Of a stretch of 64,000 nt of DNA, positions 19,125 to 30,568 are shown in pieces. Every line of letters begins with the position of its first letter. The first letter of the stretch is position 1. The translations under genes and the position numbers were made by a program. This stretch comes from Mytilinidion resinicola (lineage: Eukaryota > Ascomycota > Dothideomycetes > Mytilinidiales > Mytilinidiaceae), in the NCBI RefSeq assembly GCF_010093595.1, contig NW_022985460.1:133829-197828 (forward strand). Reading direction: 5' to 3'. The notes under the pieces are model-generated. The model did not search any database, was not told where the DNA came from, and was given only the letters and a program-made list of their open reading frames with translations.

Positions 19125-21115
19125 TCAGTATCGCCGGTCGTTGTACGAAGCCCCATAACCCCTCCCAGACCCAGCTCCATCGTACGCATTGCTACCCCCT
19201 CTTCCTCCATAATATTCGTCGTGGCCGCCGTATGAAACTCCGCCGGTGATCGACTCAGCCCTGGTACGGTTCGGAACAGCATCATCATCTGCCTGTCGTC
19301 TGGCCCAGTCCCGCTTTGCTTCTGCGTCTTTGGCGAAGCGGCGGTTTTCTTCATCGGCGTCATAGATATTAGATGCTGAGTAACGAGGGGCATCGCTAAT
19401 AAAGGTATCGGAGCGAGTGCCCGGGTTTGAGAAGCTTGGACTGCGGGGGCGTCGGCCGTTCAAGATTGAGCTGGTTCGATGATGGCGAGTAGTGGAGGGG
19501 GGGTAGTCGGTTGGACGGGCGGAGGTAGAAGGCCATTGGTTTAAGTTGGCGGATGATTGTGAGCGGTGGCCGCGGGTGTGTGTTTCGGTGTCTGACTTCA
19601 TGGCTGCGGGTTCTTCAAAGACTCGGCCACCGCTGGGTGCGGCTGAGTACGGCTGTCGTTCCCGTTCGATGGGGATTGAGCGAGGAAGTTCGTCCTCTTC
19701 GTCTGTGTCGATGGCAGAGATTGATGAGTCGAGGGCTGGACCACCATATGGACTTCTTTCACGCTCCAAGCTAGCATTCACAGTCGGCGCGAGCGGCGGA
19801 GGTGGTGGGAAGGTGGGTTGTTTTTTCAGTGGGACAGCACCCTCGGCGGAGACAGCAGCGGCACACCGTTGCTGGGCTTGTAGGTTTTCATGTTTTGGGA
19901 ATAGACGTCGAGGTAGTTCCTTTGGGAATCGTTCCTTCGTGTCATCGGCGTTGCTGATGGGCATATCCAGGACAGCCCGGGAAAGGCGGTCATGCTCAGT
20001 GTCAGGATAGGCTTGAATCATGGCAGTCATCCACTCTTGGAAGCCATCAGGCGTCAAGGCTGGAATGTTTGGGACTAGGTGGACTTCGTCTTGGATTAGA
20101 TGGTGTTGACATTTCATATCTCGATACATCTTGGACAGTGTCGAATTGGGGAGTTTTCCGAAGATAGCTAGACAAAAAGTCAGACAAGAATGTGAATTAA
20201 TGGTAGGATACTCACTGCCCCATGGATAGATCTCGTCGCTGAGTTTGACGTCGCCGTAAAACTTTTGCATTTTGGCCGGAGAAATAACTAGACTCTTTTT
20301 CGGCTCATAATCGTCAATCTGATACACGTTAGAAAGGGCAAATTCGACATTCAATTCAAACTTACAATGTGATTCGCCAGCCCTCTCAGAAACTGCCCAA
20401 GCCTTGCCGTTGGATACCCACTCGAATCGAAGAGGGGCTGCCATATTTTTTCCACTGTTGTAGCCTCTCCATTGTCTGTTGGAATCCGGGCAGCGGTTAC
20501 AGGCCTCGATCGAGAAGGCTGTTCGTAAACTTGTCGGGGCTGGGTACTTTCTTGTCTGGGCGTCGGAGTATCGCCAGTGCCGTCAAACATGGGGTCGTGC
20601 CGCAAAGGATCAGGCGAATTGGACCCGTGGCTTTCAAAGTCGTGGCGGGTGGGGGACGGAGGAGTGTACACGTTGCGGGTTGGGAAAGACGCTGTCGTGG
20701 AAGCAGTAGGCGACTGTGTGGGGTAGTGCTGGGCCGGAGGAGGCTGAGGTGCGGCGTTGACTCCTACGCCGCTGGATTTGAGGTCATCCAAGACCTGCTT
20801 CCTGACCTGGGCTGTGATCTGGGCTATGAGGTCTGGATCCACCCGGCTTGCGGCGTCTGACTTGTCAAAGGCGTTGTTGAGTGCATCATAGAGGGGTTGC
20901 TGGGAGCCATCGGAGCGGGTGTTGGACGAGGCGCGCGATCGTGGGCTTTGCGGCTCAGGAGGGTAGTACGCTGGAGCATTGTTCTGGTGGTGTGAGGCAG
21001 GATTAGTCTGATAGGACCGCGGATCGTAGGTGGTGTCGTAGGCGGTGTCGTAGGCGTATTGCGACGAGTGCTGGTCCGGCGGGTTCAGAGGCCCGCGGTA
21101 GCCGTCGTAGGCCAT
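19125..21115 (-). CDS. DUF7514-like fungal protein, function unknown
   Basis: Exons 21115-20366, 20318-20216 and 20167-19125 give 631 aa. The introns are 47 bp (GTAAGT..ATCAG) and 48 bp (GTGAGT..TCTAG); the second is stop-free and in frame. The N-terminal ~220 residues are disordered and rich in Tyr, Pro, Ser and Asp. The folded part (about 225-380) begins TVEKIWQPLFDSSGYPTARL, continues LGQFLRGLANHIIDDYEPKK and PAKMQKFYGD, and ends near LDMPISNADDTKERFPKELP; I associate this pattern with DUF7514. The C-terminal half is low complexity, Arg/Ser/Gly rich, and ends in RGYGASYNDRRY. It has no known catalytic motif and is probably a scaffold or regulatory protein. Confidence 0.82.
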
Positions 21116-22625
21116 GGGGACGGGGCTATTGCATCAACTGGCTTTTGGGTGTAAAGGACAGACAGAGGCGGTTTGCAGATCTGGTTGGCGATGGACGTTT
21201 GGTAGCGGGCGCGGTTGGCTGGTGGGTCGAGATAGTGTGACAGCTCGCCGGTCGACGGCCTGCAGGACGGTATGCAGCTAAGGTGGAGGCGAACGATGCG
21301 CGCAAACCGGCAGAGGCTGCAATATATACAAAGGGTTGTACGATGACGGCGGCCGCAGCAGTTGTGAGGGATGATGTTTGGTCCTGCTCGGAGCGGAGGA
21401 TTGGCGCGATGGATGCTGAAGACGAGGTTGCGGTGGTGGTGGTGGGAGCTTCACCGGTGAGGGATGGTGGATGGAGACAACTCCAGCCACAGCCTGCTCT
21501 CTGGATGCAACGGCGGCAGACGGTGAGTGGTGAAGGTGGAGAGGCCGGGGGGCATCCACCGTCGACACACACTGGGCGACTGGGCGATTGGACAACGTCA
21601 TCGGTGCTGGGACCCTTGGACCCAGTGTCTGTTTCGAAACCATGGAATACCGTCGACGACATCTTCAACGCACACGGACCCAATCTATGCACCTTTGTAC
21701 AAAGATGTACAGTACAGCTTGAACCCTAAGTGTCTTGCCCTCACGCGACGAGCCGCTGTCCACCTACATAGCTGAGTTTCGTTTGGGCTTGTTTCTGTTC
21801 CCCTTGTTTCCTGTTTCAACGCCACCCCCTCAGCCTGAGCTTCAGCCGCCCGTGGACCTGTCAGCGATGCCCTACGCCCGACGACGGCCCGCAGAGCGTT
21901 AATTGCTGATGCTCGCAGGGAACACCACGTTGCCTTGTTCCGGTACTTTCCACGGCCGGTCTGCGTCGCCGGTGGGCTTGAGCGAGTCTATGAGCCCGTC
22001 GCTGCGACGCTCAGAATGCCCCAGAAGTCGCAGGCCGTGTTGTGTTGGTCGCAGAGCTTTCCAGTAGTTTCCGGGCTCTAGCAGCGTTGAGAGTGCCAGC
22101 GTTCCGGATCGTTCAAAGTGATGGCCTATGCCCTCATTCAGATAGACAAAGGCGCATTGAGGTAGTCTCGACAGCGTCAAACCAGTGTACATACTTCGCT
22201 CAAAGGTATGGGACGAGACTTAGTTCAAAGACTTGTTTCGTTGCTTGGAAAGTGAGTAAATTTGGGCTTGACCCCGTCAGAGGTGGCTTAGCGACTTTGA
22301 ACACCGCCCCAAACGACGAATTCCTCGGTGAATCAGACTTCTAAAAGTGCTTGGAGGCACTTCAGACCGCGGCAAACTGGTGTCATCACTTCTCACAACT
22401 CTATCAAAGATCATGTCACGAGAGTTGAAATCAAAGAAGGTACCATCTGATTTGGATACTACCAAACGCCAAAAAGTACCGCTCCAATGCAAACAATGCT
22501 GTAATGGCACAAGGGAATAAAATGTGAGAAACACGGGTCCCAGTCCAGACAACAGTCACAGCCTCAATGCTCATCCAGGAGACCCCTCGAAGATCCCCCG
22601 ACAGTCGCAAAAATTAACAGACACC
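21116..22625. other. Intergenic with two repeat copies
   Basis: Reading frames of 189 codons (21126-21692, minus) and 148 codons (plus) overlap here, but both are low-complexity mirror images without domains, so neither is called. Two minus-oriented element copies lie at 22154-22196 and 22354-22388. Confidence 0.5.
22154..22388 (-). repeat. Dispersed element, two minus-strand copies
   Basis: On the minus strand one copy reads AAGTATGTACACTGGTTTGA followed by CGCTGTCGAGACTACCTCAA. The other reads GATGACACCAGTTTGCCGCG then GTCTGAAGTGCCTCC. Both match the family terminus plus core and lie downstream of the BTB gene. Confidence 0.6.
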
Positions 22626-24299
22626 TTACTTCTGGCCCTGAACCCTCATGTGCTCCAGCTGTTCCTGGCTGACAACACTCTGCACATTGCTCAGGAGGTA
22701 TTTCACCTTTTGAGCGATAGTGTCACCAGCATCGCAAGCCAGATGCCGGTCAAGGGGCAAGACCTTGCAGTTGGAACACGCCGCCTCCTTCAGAACAATA
22801 TCCTTCATGTGCGTCAACCCCTTCTCCAAGTCCAGAACACTCCTGGTGATCTTCGAAATGTCAGCGACAGGAGGCCAGAGCTTCAGGTGGTCCAGCTCGC
22901 GTATCAGGGCGCCGAGAATATGGTTGGTGCATTTGCGCCGTTCATCGTCACCGAAGCCGTCGTCGAGCTCTAAGTGGTGGACCATCGGAGGACCATCGCT
23001 GTCGGGATCGGCTGGACGTTTAGTCGAGCCGCCCAAGCAGCATGCGTGTCCGCTTGTGATCAGCGTGTTGACCGTGTGGTAGCACTCGGCGAGCATGCTT
23101 TGGATGAGCGTCTTGCGCTTGGCGAGGATGAGATCTAAATCGCAACGTCAGAATGCGGTGTTGACAGGCTGAGAGACATCGTCGGAGGGGGCCACCGTGA
23201 TGACAAGCCTCAGAAAAAGTGACGGCGAGAGAGCTGATTCTGGGATACGTACCGATTATGTTTGATGGGAATCGGCCAGTGAGGGCTGATCCATTGGAAT
23301 CAAGGCATTTGCCATCTTTCGAGGTACAGCTCAGGACGAGGCGGTTGCTAATGTTTTCAAAGTCGTCAATAAATCCGAAGGCGTATGCGACGAGAAGCCA
23401 CTGTTCGTAACCGGGGCGGGTGATATGGTCGCGGTAAGGTTTGATCCACGCGTCTAGGAACGGTACAACGAGGCCAGTAGTATCGTAATCGAGGCACACA
23501 GAAGCAAGCTGAACCAGGCCCTCATAAGACAGCTTTGCGGGTATCCTTTTGAACTGAGCGTGGGCGAGCTCGAGCACTAGCTCCAGTGACTTCCGATCGC
23601 CGTTGAGGTTATTGTTTCGTTTCAAGCTGGGTTTGATCTTCATGGGAAACCGATGTGAGGAGAGCTGCGTACGCCACACGCTGCTCACTCGTCGTAGAGC
23701 ATCAGAGGACACCCGGACTCGCTTCGGTACATCGCCTGCTTCGACAGAGCCATTGTTCATGGTGACGTAGAGGTCGCCCCTGTCATCGAGCACAACGAGA
23801 TCTGGAGTAAAAGCGATAGAGCTGCTTTCAGATTTAGACCGTCGAATCCTTGAATTGGGAGGAATGCACTCTGCGTCTAGGTTAGCTTGTTGGAGCACCT
23901 CATGTGGCGGTCCGCGAAGACACCGGCTGTGAGGGAGTAATTCTCGTTACCTGCTTGACACACGATCGTCTTACTGCCGAAGAGTGTAAGTGGTTCTAGG
24001 CTAAGGGGTTCCACCCCGATTATTAGTTGAGAGCTGTTAGTCGATGAACTGTCGCTAGTGTCTGATTCTTGCAACCCGTCTCCGAGCTTGGGCTCGTCAC
24101 GCTGTGCTGGCATTGCACTGGTCGATTTGAGATGTGCGTGTGCATGTTGAGCGTCCTGCACTGCTTGAGTGACCGCGGTTTCTGTAGAGCCCAGCGAGCT
24201 TCGATCCGTGATGCTACGATCGTATTCGGGGGGAGGGATCTGCGTAATCTCCATTGTGATCGATGCTCCCATAGTAGCGATTATGGTGTGAAGAGCCAC
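22626..24299 (-). CDS. BTB/POZ-like domain protein
   Basis: Exons 24299-23951, 23876-23253 and 23134-22626 (introns GTAACG..CCTAG 74 bp and GTACGT..TTTAG 118 bp) give 493 aa. The N-terminal ~115 residues are Ser/Thr rich and acidic. A BTB-like fold follows: DLVVLDDRGDLYVTMNNG, VSSDALRRVSSVWRTQL, then LELVLELAHAQFKRIP and YEGLVQLASVCLDYDTTGLV, as in the large fungal family of nuclear BTB-like proteins. The C-terminal part has HTVNTLITSGHACCLGG and paired Cys (EAACSNCKVLP) that could bind a metal. Such proteins are thought to dimerise and adapt partners, e.g. cullin-3; the role here is not known. Splicing restores a continuous family-like C-terminus that each exon alone lacks. Confidence 0.82.
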
Positions 24300-25320
24300 G
24301 TAGCTGAGCGATGGAGTTGCAATTGGAAGTATAGCGAGTGGCTAGCAGCAGCTGGTTGAAAATAGCGAGTAGTACCTGAAGGCAACACGGATCAACAGAG
24401 AGCGGTGATGAATGTAGAGGGCCGCTATATTGGGTCTGCCGAGACGGCGCTGGCGGCGTGAGGAAAGGGTTGAAATATTCCCAGATGTACGAGAGGGAAG
24501 CAAGAGCAATTGCATGGAGGGTGGGCTTACGATGCTGGATAGTGGTGTAGAGCTGGAGCGGATGTGGGACGATGATGATTGATGGATGGAAGAAGTGAAG
24601 AAGTCGGGCAGAGAAGGAAGAAAATATAAGACATGGCCGAACGTTGGCGGCTTCCGCGTGCGAAAGGGAAGGTGTAGGAGGAGAGGGAAGGGAAGCAGGA
24701 GGACATCGGGCGCTCAACTTCACGACTACCACTGCGGACGGCTCAAGACTACTCCAATCATTTCAGGAGAAGTCTTAGAAGTATTGCAAAAACCCACTGC
24801 AGGGTATAGTCAAGTGCCTCATGCATGTTAGGTTGTGTTAAGAATGAGTGCTTCTATGGACATGCCTGAAGCGCATCCTAGGCTACTTCCGTAGGCTGGG
24901 AGATTGCTGCTAGAGCTGCTGATGATCTAGGCGGAAGGATCTAGGCACTCGTGCGCTATGTTATGTTTGGAGGAAGGTTGTGCCCACGTATCTCTTAGAA
25001 GGGTAAACGAGCCGGCTGAGTTTGCGCGAGCCAGTCTACAAATTGTTCAAATTGACAAGTTTACGTCTCGTCTAGAGATCAGATAATCCATCAAGGCACT
25101 TCAAACAACGCCAGAACGGTGTACACAGTTGATGACCCAATCAGGAAAACAAGAGCCTCTTTTTAGAGGAAAGAAACAGGACAGCTAGGAAAGGGGCAGT
25201 CCCGTGAGGGAAGAAAGGAGCGGTGTAGTCGGAAAGAGCCTTAACTCGTCATCGTGTTGAGTAGAACTGGGCTGCTCCAGTTTGCAAAACGAGGTTTTAT
25301 ATTTTCAACGCTTTTCGACC
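24300..25320. other. Intergenic with one repeat copy
   Basis: The promoter side of the BTB gene, then about 600 bp without a recognisable gene. A minus-oriented element copy lies at 25085-25135. Confidence 0.5.
25085..25135 (-). repeat. Dispersed element, half copy
   Basis: On the minus strand it reads CAACTGTGTACACCGTTCTG followed by GCGTTGTTTGAAGTGCCTTG, i.e. terminus plus core of the family. Confidence 0.65.
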
Positions 25321-26238
25321 TCAGGTCAACACAAAATTCATTACATTGACCTTTCCAACATCTGCCCAAAGCGCCGCCTGTCCGTCCATGAATCCATGCA
25401 CATAAGCCGGACCGACAACTACATAACATGATTTCCCATCACAGTCTACGACTGGTCGTATCACCATTGGAACTTTTCCCCCATGCAGCACAGCAATCAA
25501 CTCTCCTGGCTCAGACGTGTGCGGTACCATGCAATAAAAACCAAGGTCCGAGATCGCAAACATCCAATCTGCTCGCATCTTGTGCTGCGCCGCCCCCTTA
25601 TCGGCGGAAACGCAAGGATGCGCAGCCATTCCAGGAAGGAAAGGAAAGGCAACGCGAAAATAGAAAGCGTAGTGATAGATTTCAGATTTAAGAACACAAA
25701 GAATATATTACCCGATCACACTAGCCAAATCCGTATAATGAAAACCCTCAAAAAACTGAGGATCGAACCTCAAGGTTATGAGGTGTTTAATTGCGGTTCG
25801 ATAGGAATATATACACAAGGCATCTACCCACAAGATACAAGGCAGTGCTGGCTTCCGGAGATGGCGCAATGCGTCTGCTAGATTGACGGTGACATCGTGG
25901 CCCATTCCATTGACAGTGATACGAGCTGTGCTGTTTGGATTACCCCAGACGTAAGAAAGAGCCTCGTATGGCGGGTGGTTTGCGAAGGCCGTATGGTTGA
26001 GGCTACATTGGATGGGCGCAGAGAAGACTGGAGATGGGTGTAAATTCAACAGCCGAAATTCCTCGAGCTGTGGGACTAGTGGCCGATATATTGCTGATGG
26101 GAGGTTTCTCTTGAGGGAAGATGCGAGCATTCCTTGGCAAGTTGACACATTTGCGGGCTTGTCTATGGGCGAAGGGGTGAACCAGCAGTGTGAACAGTGT
26201 GGTCTAACAAAATCCTCGATTCGCTCTAGTGGGTTCAT
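25321..26238 (-). pseudogene. Broken HET-domain (heterokaryon incompatibility) gene
   Basis: The N-terminal part (26238-25810) has the HET-domain opening: LEEFRLLNLHPSP, YEALSYVWGNPN and ILWVDALCI. It then leaves the family consensus exactly where INQ-x-D should follow and stops at 25708. A separate frame (25629-25321) is the end of such a protein: FAISDLGFYCMVPHTSEPGE, LIAVLHGGKVPMVIRP and GPAYVHGFMDG. The several hundred residues normally between the two blocks are absent, replaced by about 170 bp of AT-rich sequence. HET proteins trigger cell death on fusion of unlike mycelia; this copy should be inactive. The two pieces lie in order on one strand, so this is an internal loss or replacement, not a rearrangement. 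I give the whole span as one remnant. Confidence 0.75.
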
Positions 26239-26710
26239 CGTAACTGTTGGGTTCCGATAGAGTCGGAAGACTCTTCGAGGACTGCTAGTCGTATACTGAG
26301 TATACCAACTAGGGTTGGGTTGAAAGGACGCGTGAGATCAGCACAGAAACCGCATGTGGAGAGAACTATCAACAATGACAAGCTAGGAAAATTGTTGTGA
26401 GGGGGATGTGCACGAGTCGAGTAGCTAAAAAGCTACCACTAGGTTGGTTGGCAAGTGTATGGAGGGACACTTACAGGATAGGAGTTGGAGAGGATGGTGG
26501 GTAGGGCAGGCAGCAGTAACAGCGGGGGATCACTATCATGGAGAAGCGAAGCCAAATTAGGCACTACCAGGCCTCTATGCAACTGCACCTGTCATCTGTA
26601 AACTCTACAGAATTCACCATATTACCTGCGAACTGCACCATGGAACACCGCATCGCACCACACCGGGCATGAGAAAGGTGGCACTCTAACTCTAGGACAA
26701 GCTGTCTCGT

Positions 26711-26842
26711 GGGTACACCTGTCTGCCACTGCTTGGGGTGCTTTAATACATTTTCGGAAATCTAAACAGGATAGAAACTCTTCACTCTCCGCCATATAGA
26801 AACTTGTTGAAGCACTTTAAGCAGTGGTAGACAGGTGCACCT
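26711..26842 (+). mobile_element. 132-bp inverted-repeat (MITE-like) element, reference copy
   Basis: The left arm GGGTACACCTGTCTGCCACT plus GCTTGGGGTGCTTT (34 bp) is inversely repeated by the right arm AAGCACTTTAAGCAGTGG plus TAGACAGGTGCACCT. It has no coding capacity. It is the clearest complete member of the dispersed family, whose arms recur alone elsewhere. Confidence 0.8.
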
Positions 26843-26923
26843 ATAAGACAGCATGGTTAGTGAGTGTTAACAGAACGTGGTAGTCTATAAACCTATAAAC
26901 TACATATACACTATTACTATGCT

Positions 26924-27046
26924 TGTGTATGCTTGTTTAGCACCGCTTGAGGTCCTCTAGTATGTTATTATTATTCGTAGAATACTAGTCCTGGCATTTC
27001 TGATAGCTCACCGGGCCACCTCAGACGGTGTTGAAATGCTTGAGTG
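26924..27046 (+). mobile_element. Second inverted-repeat unit
   Basis: The left arm GTGTATGCTTGTTTAGCACC plus GCTTGAGGTCCTC is inversely matched by the right arm GGGCCACCTCAGACGGTGTT plus GAAATGCTTGAG. It lies next to the 132-bp unit, so the direct repeat is built of at least two related elements. Confidence 0.55.
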
Positions 27047-27082
27047 TGCCACTTTTTTCCCGTCTAGCGTGCGCACTTGCAA

Positions 27083-29426
27083 TCAAGCTACCTTCGCCTC
27101 CGCCTCCTCTACTGTCTTCTCCAAGAAGCTAAGTAAGACCTGCGCCGAAGTGAAGGTAAGCGACACTCCCTTCTCCGGCACATCCGTCTTCGGCGCTTTC
27201 CTGTCCTCACCAGCCTGCCTTTTCGGAATCTCCAACGGCAGTGGCCCAAATGGCAGATCATCCTCTATGTAGGGATCCTGCAGCAGCTTCATCGCATCCC
27301 TGTACGGCTCGTACTCCGGGTTCTGGAGTAAGAGTGCATCGAGCATCTGGTACACGCCTCTGATAGCACTTTCCAGAGCACCAACAATCCATGCGTGGTG
27401 AGCAGACGCAGCTTCCCCGACGAGGAAGAGCCAGCCGTTTTGCTGAATGATCTCGGGCCACATGTTAGAGAACTGGCCGGGGCCGAAGTAGGCGAAGGCG
27501 CCAGACATGTTGGGGTCGTTGTACCAGTCCCAGGCGTGGTGATCATCGTAGAGTTCCTCGAGTTCCGCTCGTAACGCTTTGTAGGTGTCAGGAGTGGAAT
27601 GCAGAAGCGCGAGGTCGTTGAGCAGAAGCTCCTTCAGCTCTGTTTCGTGCTTGGAGTTGGTAGGATTGGATATCAAGGTTCCGATTCTTTGCGCATCCTG
27701 GGCCCAGGTGTAGCTGCAAAGTAGCACGGCCGGTTTGTCGTAGTCGTCGTTTATATTGTAAGATGGATACACGCAGACACGAGTCGGGCGGTCCGTCTTT
27801 GCAATTCCGCCTTTGTTAATGTTGTGAGGTTCCTTCATCCACCAAGCTTTCTTGAACTTCATTCCAACTTTGCAAGAAGCGCCATAGCCTAGCGAACGAA
27901 TGGCTTGTTTGGTGCCATAGCGCAATCCCGCGTCCTTGAGGTCCATGCGCTGGAGCGCCCCGAGAGTAGTCGAGTTGAATACTGCGAAGTAGTCACGGGT
28001 CTCGGTCGGAGCAGATGGTTCGTCGGCGTGTTTGATTGTCAAAGTGATGGTTCCCTTTGGGTCTGTCGAGATTTTCGTCACTTGTCTGTTCAACTCGGGC
28101 TTCTTGACCAACTTGTCAGCCATGAGCCGGGCTACTTTTTGGGTTCCGCCCTCGACGCAGAGCCATTTGGTATTGTCTATGGAGGTCGGCTCCTCGATGC
28201 CAAAGTCAAGTCCTTCGAGGACTGTTTCTGCGAGAGACTGATTGTACCATCCGGTTGCACTAGAATCCGAACGTTAACTGTGTCCACAAACCTCTCGCGT
28301 AGCTTACTTACTAGGCAAAGGTCTCAAGCCACTCCGTGGTGTTAAAGTTGTAGCCGGGTCCCTTAATAGGCGGCTTGATAGTCGGTGGGAGGTCCGCAAT
28401 GTCAGTGCTAGATTGCACGAGTCAGTAACGTTGCGAAGTAGATCCCTTTCGGAACAAGCACTCACGAGCGGAAGAATTGGCGTGTGCTCATGTAGTCGGC
28501 TGATTCTAGGAGCTTCCAACCCTCATCACTTCGAGTACCATCCATGTCTTCCTTCAAAGCGTCTACGAATGGCTTGATGGCAGTTTCAACCAGTTTCCCA
28601 GGATCCTGCGTCAAGAGTCTGGCGGTCAATTAATAGGCGGAACCCATATGCTGAAGAGTTGATACAAATGAACACTTACTCTTTGGGAATCCCATCGGGA
28701 TCATCGTCTTTGTAGTCGGCATTGACGCGATAGGGATCCTCCGCCCCATTGAGAGGCCCCCCAACATAACGTATGTCGTTGAAGTATGTAGGGCAAACTT
28801 TCTTGTAGTCTTCCAGGTAATACGGAACCAGGCCACCATTTTCCTTCGTGAGGCCTAGATATTTGAACAGGCGAAATGTCCTGCAATAAACTCAGCATTG
28901 GCATTGAAGTCTAATCTCTGCGAGGTGGATTCTACCTGTTCATCACATCGTTCTCTGGAAATCTCATGGCGCCGACATCGTAGTAGTCGTGCGGGAGCAC
29001 GTCGCCCTTGCTGAAGTGATGTGTATACAGCCTGCCGCCCAATCGACTTTCATCAGCCGCTTCCAGGATATCATACGTGATTTCAAGATCTTCTCTTTTC
29101 AGGCGCTTATTGATGAAGTCGAGCGTCATAGCCGTGAAGAGGCCCGCGCATCCTGCTCCAACAATGCCGACATGGAGTTCCTTGCGGTTGGTGGGAGCTT
29201 CTCCAGTCAGTTTGTTGTCGCCTGGAAGCAGGCCCTGCACGCGATCGATGAGTTGCGAGATAGTATTCGCCGGGGGGAGATTCTGCTGTGCACTGATCTT
29301 CTCATTGATGAGGGTGAACTTCTTGTCCAGTTTCGCTCGAGCGACATAGCGAGCCCATTGGTACTTGTATGGGTCATGGTCTGATGTGGTGCTCACGGCA
29401 CGAGGAAGGTTGACAAGAGTAGACAT
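27083..29426 (-). CDS. L-amino-acid oxidase-like flavoprotein (flavin amine oxidase family)
   Basis: Five exons (29426-28936, 28880-28680, 28618-28466, 28407-28312, 28259-27083) give 705 aa with introns of 52-61 bp, all in phase. The dinucleotide-binding motif VGIVGAGCAGLFTAM (about residues 86-100) is followed by GGRLYTHHF and DVGAMRFPEN, the arginine/flavin region of LAAOs. The C-terminal flavin/substrate region has AFAYFGPGQFSNMWPEII and LFLVGEAASAHHAWIVGALE. There is no N-terminal signal peptide, so it is probably intracellular. The expected reaction is oxidation of an L-amino acid by O2 to keto acid, ammonia and H2O2; substrate choice cannot be read. The gene sits between two same-orientation repeats of ~350-380 bp, an arrangement that could allow deletion or duplication of the whole gene. 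Confidence 0.9.
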
Positions 29427-30216
29427 CCTGAGTGAGAAATCGGAAGATGATGCTTTGGAATATGACCTGCACTCTCACGGGCATTCTTTCTACTTATGCT
29501 GTTGTTCGCGCAACATTTGAACGCTAGCTGATCGACTCATTCAGCTACACTTCTACGCTGGCATGTCTGGACTCGTTACCACGTCAAGAAACGTCGAGAA
29601 TTGAATGTGGCTTGAGCTGGAAGGCGCTTCAGTGAATTGAAACGTCCAATCAAGATAGCCGGGGCGTCTACACTATTGAACATGCATATCAAAAGTCAAC
29701 GCCAGACTCCACAATGAAGCATACGCGGTTGTCAGACCTGCCCACATGCAAGCCTTTTCGGCATTTCCGTCATTAGCGAAGTGATTTGGACACTTCAAAG
29801 TGGGGAAATGCTCATTGTAGATCGTTATCAGCTTATAATTACTTCTCGTAGCGATTGCCACGCGCGTTCGTGTGTGACGGGCGTTGAGACGAGCAGGTTA
29901 AGGCAAGTTTCAGCCGTACATGCATGGTCTAGACAGTTTAAGAAGCTTTTAGATCTATGCGTCTTCGCGCATTAGGCCAAGACCTATGCGCGTCCATGAG
30001 TCCAGAAGCTGTGATAGCGAAATGCGGTCTGCAGCCAGCCAGCCACCAAGCGGGTGGAGCCCCAGTGAGCGATCCGGCCCGCGGCTAGACGTGTTCTGGC
30101 ATTTGTGGGTCAATGCAGGGTCAGAATAGAGTGCCGTGATGCATTCGTTGGATTCGTTGAACAAGGAAGAGGATGGAGAGAATGTGGAGGCTGGTGAGAA
30201 ACCTTCGGCCCCACGC

Positions 30217-30568
30217 GGGGCATGAGAAAAGTGGCACTCTAGAATACTTACAGGACAAGCTGTCTCGTGGGTACACCTGTCTGCCGCTGCTTGGGGTGCT
30301 TCAATACATCTTCAGAAATCTAGATGGGATAGAATCTCTTCACTCTGCGCTATATGGAAATTTATTAAAGCACTTTTAAGCAGTGGTAGACAGGTGCACC
30401 CATAAGACAGCGTGGTTGATGGATGTTAACAGAACGTGGTAGTCCACAAACCCGTGAGCTGTATACACACTAAGGTCTTCTAGTATGTTATTGTTATTCG
30501 TAGAATACCAGTTCTGGCATTTCTGATAGCTCACCGGGCCACCTCAGACGGTGTTGAAATGCTTGAGG
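30217..30568 (+). repeat. Right direct repeat bracketing the L-amino-acid oxidase gene
   Basis: About 350 bp matching 26665-27046 in the same order and orientation. It contains its own complete 132-bp inverted-repeat unit (30269-30400, right arm ending GGTAGACAGGTGCACC). It lacks the left arm of the second unit present in the other copy. Confidence 0.9.
30269..30400 (+). mobile_element. 132-bp inverted-repeat (MITE-like) element, second complete copy
   Basis: The left arm GGGTACACCTGTCTGCCGCT plus GCTTGGGGTGCTTC and the right arm AAGCACTTTTAAGCAGTGG plus TAGACAGGTGCACC are mutually inverted. It has the same length and internal sequence type as 26711-26842, with scattered substitutions. Confidence 0.8.

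Larger units (their letters stand above)
26665..27046 (+). repeat. Left direct repeat bracketing the L-amino-acid oxidase gene
   Basis: About 380 bp nearly identical in order to 30217-30568, same orientation. Shared landmarks include GGCATGAGAAARGTGGCACT, GACAAGCTGTCTCGTGGG, the whole 132-bp inverted-repeat element, GTTAACAGAACGTGGTAGTC and TTTCTGATAGCTCACCGGGC. This copy has about 30 bp more (around 26915-26950) and ends about 40 bp past the oxidase stop codon. Confidence 0.9.
26239..27082. other. Intergenic, mostly repeat sequence
   Basis: Upstream of the HET remnant there is no gene. The right half (26665-27046) is the left copy of the direct repeat that brackets the amino-acid oxidase gene. 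Confidence 0.6.

Noticed and set aside
21126..21692. 189-codon frame upstream of the DUF7514-like gene, with a 148-codon frame on the opposite strand
   Set aside because: Both are low-complexity (Ser/Thr/Pro and Gly/Val) mirror translations of the same GC-skewed leader region; no domain, no splice logic.
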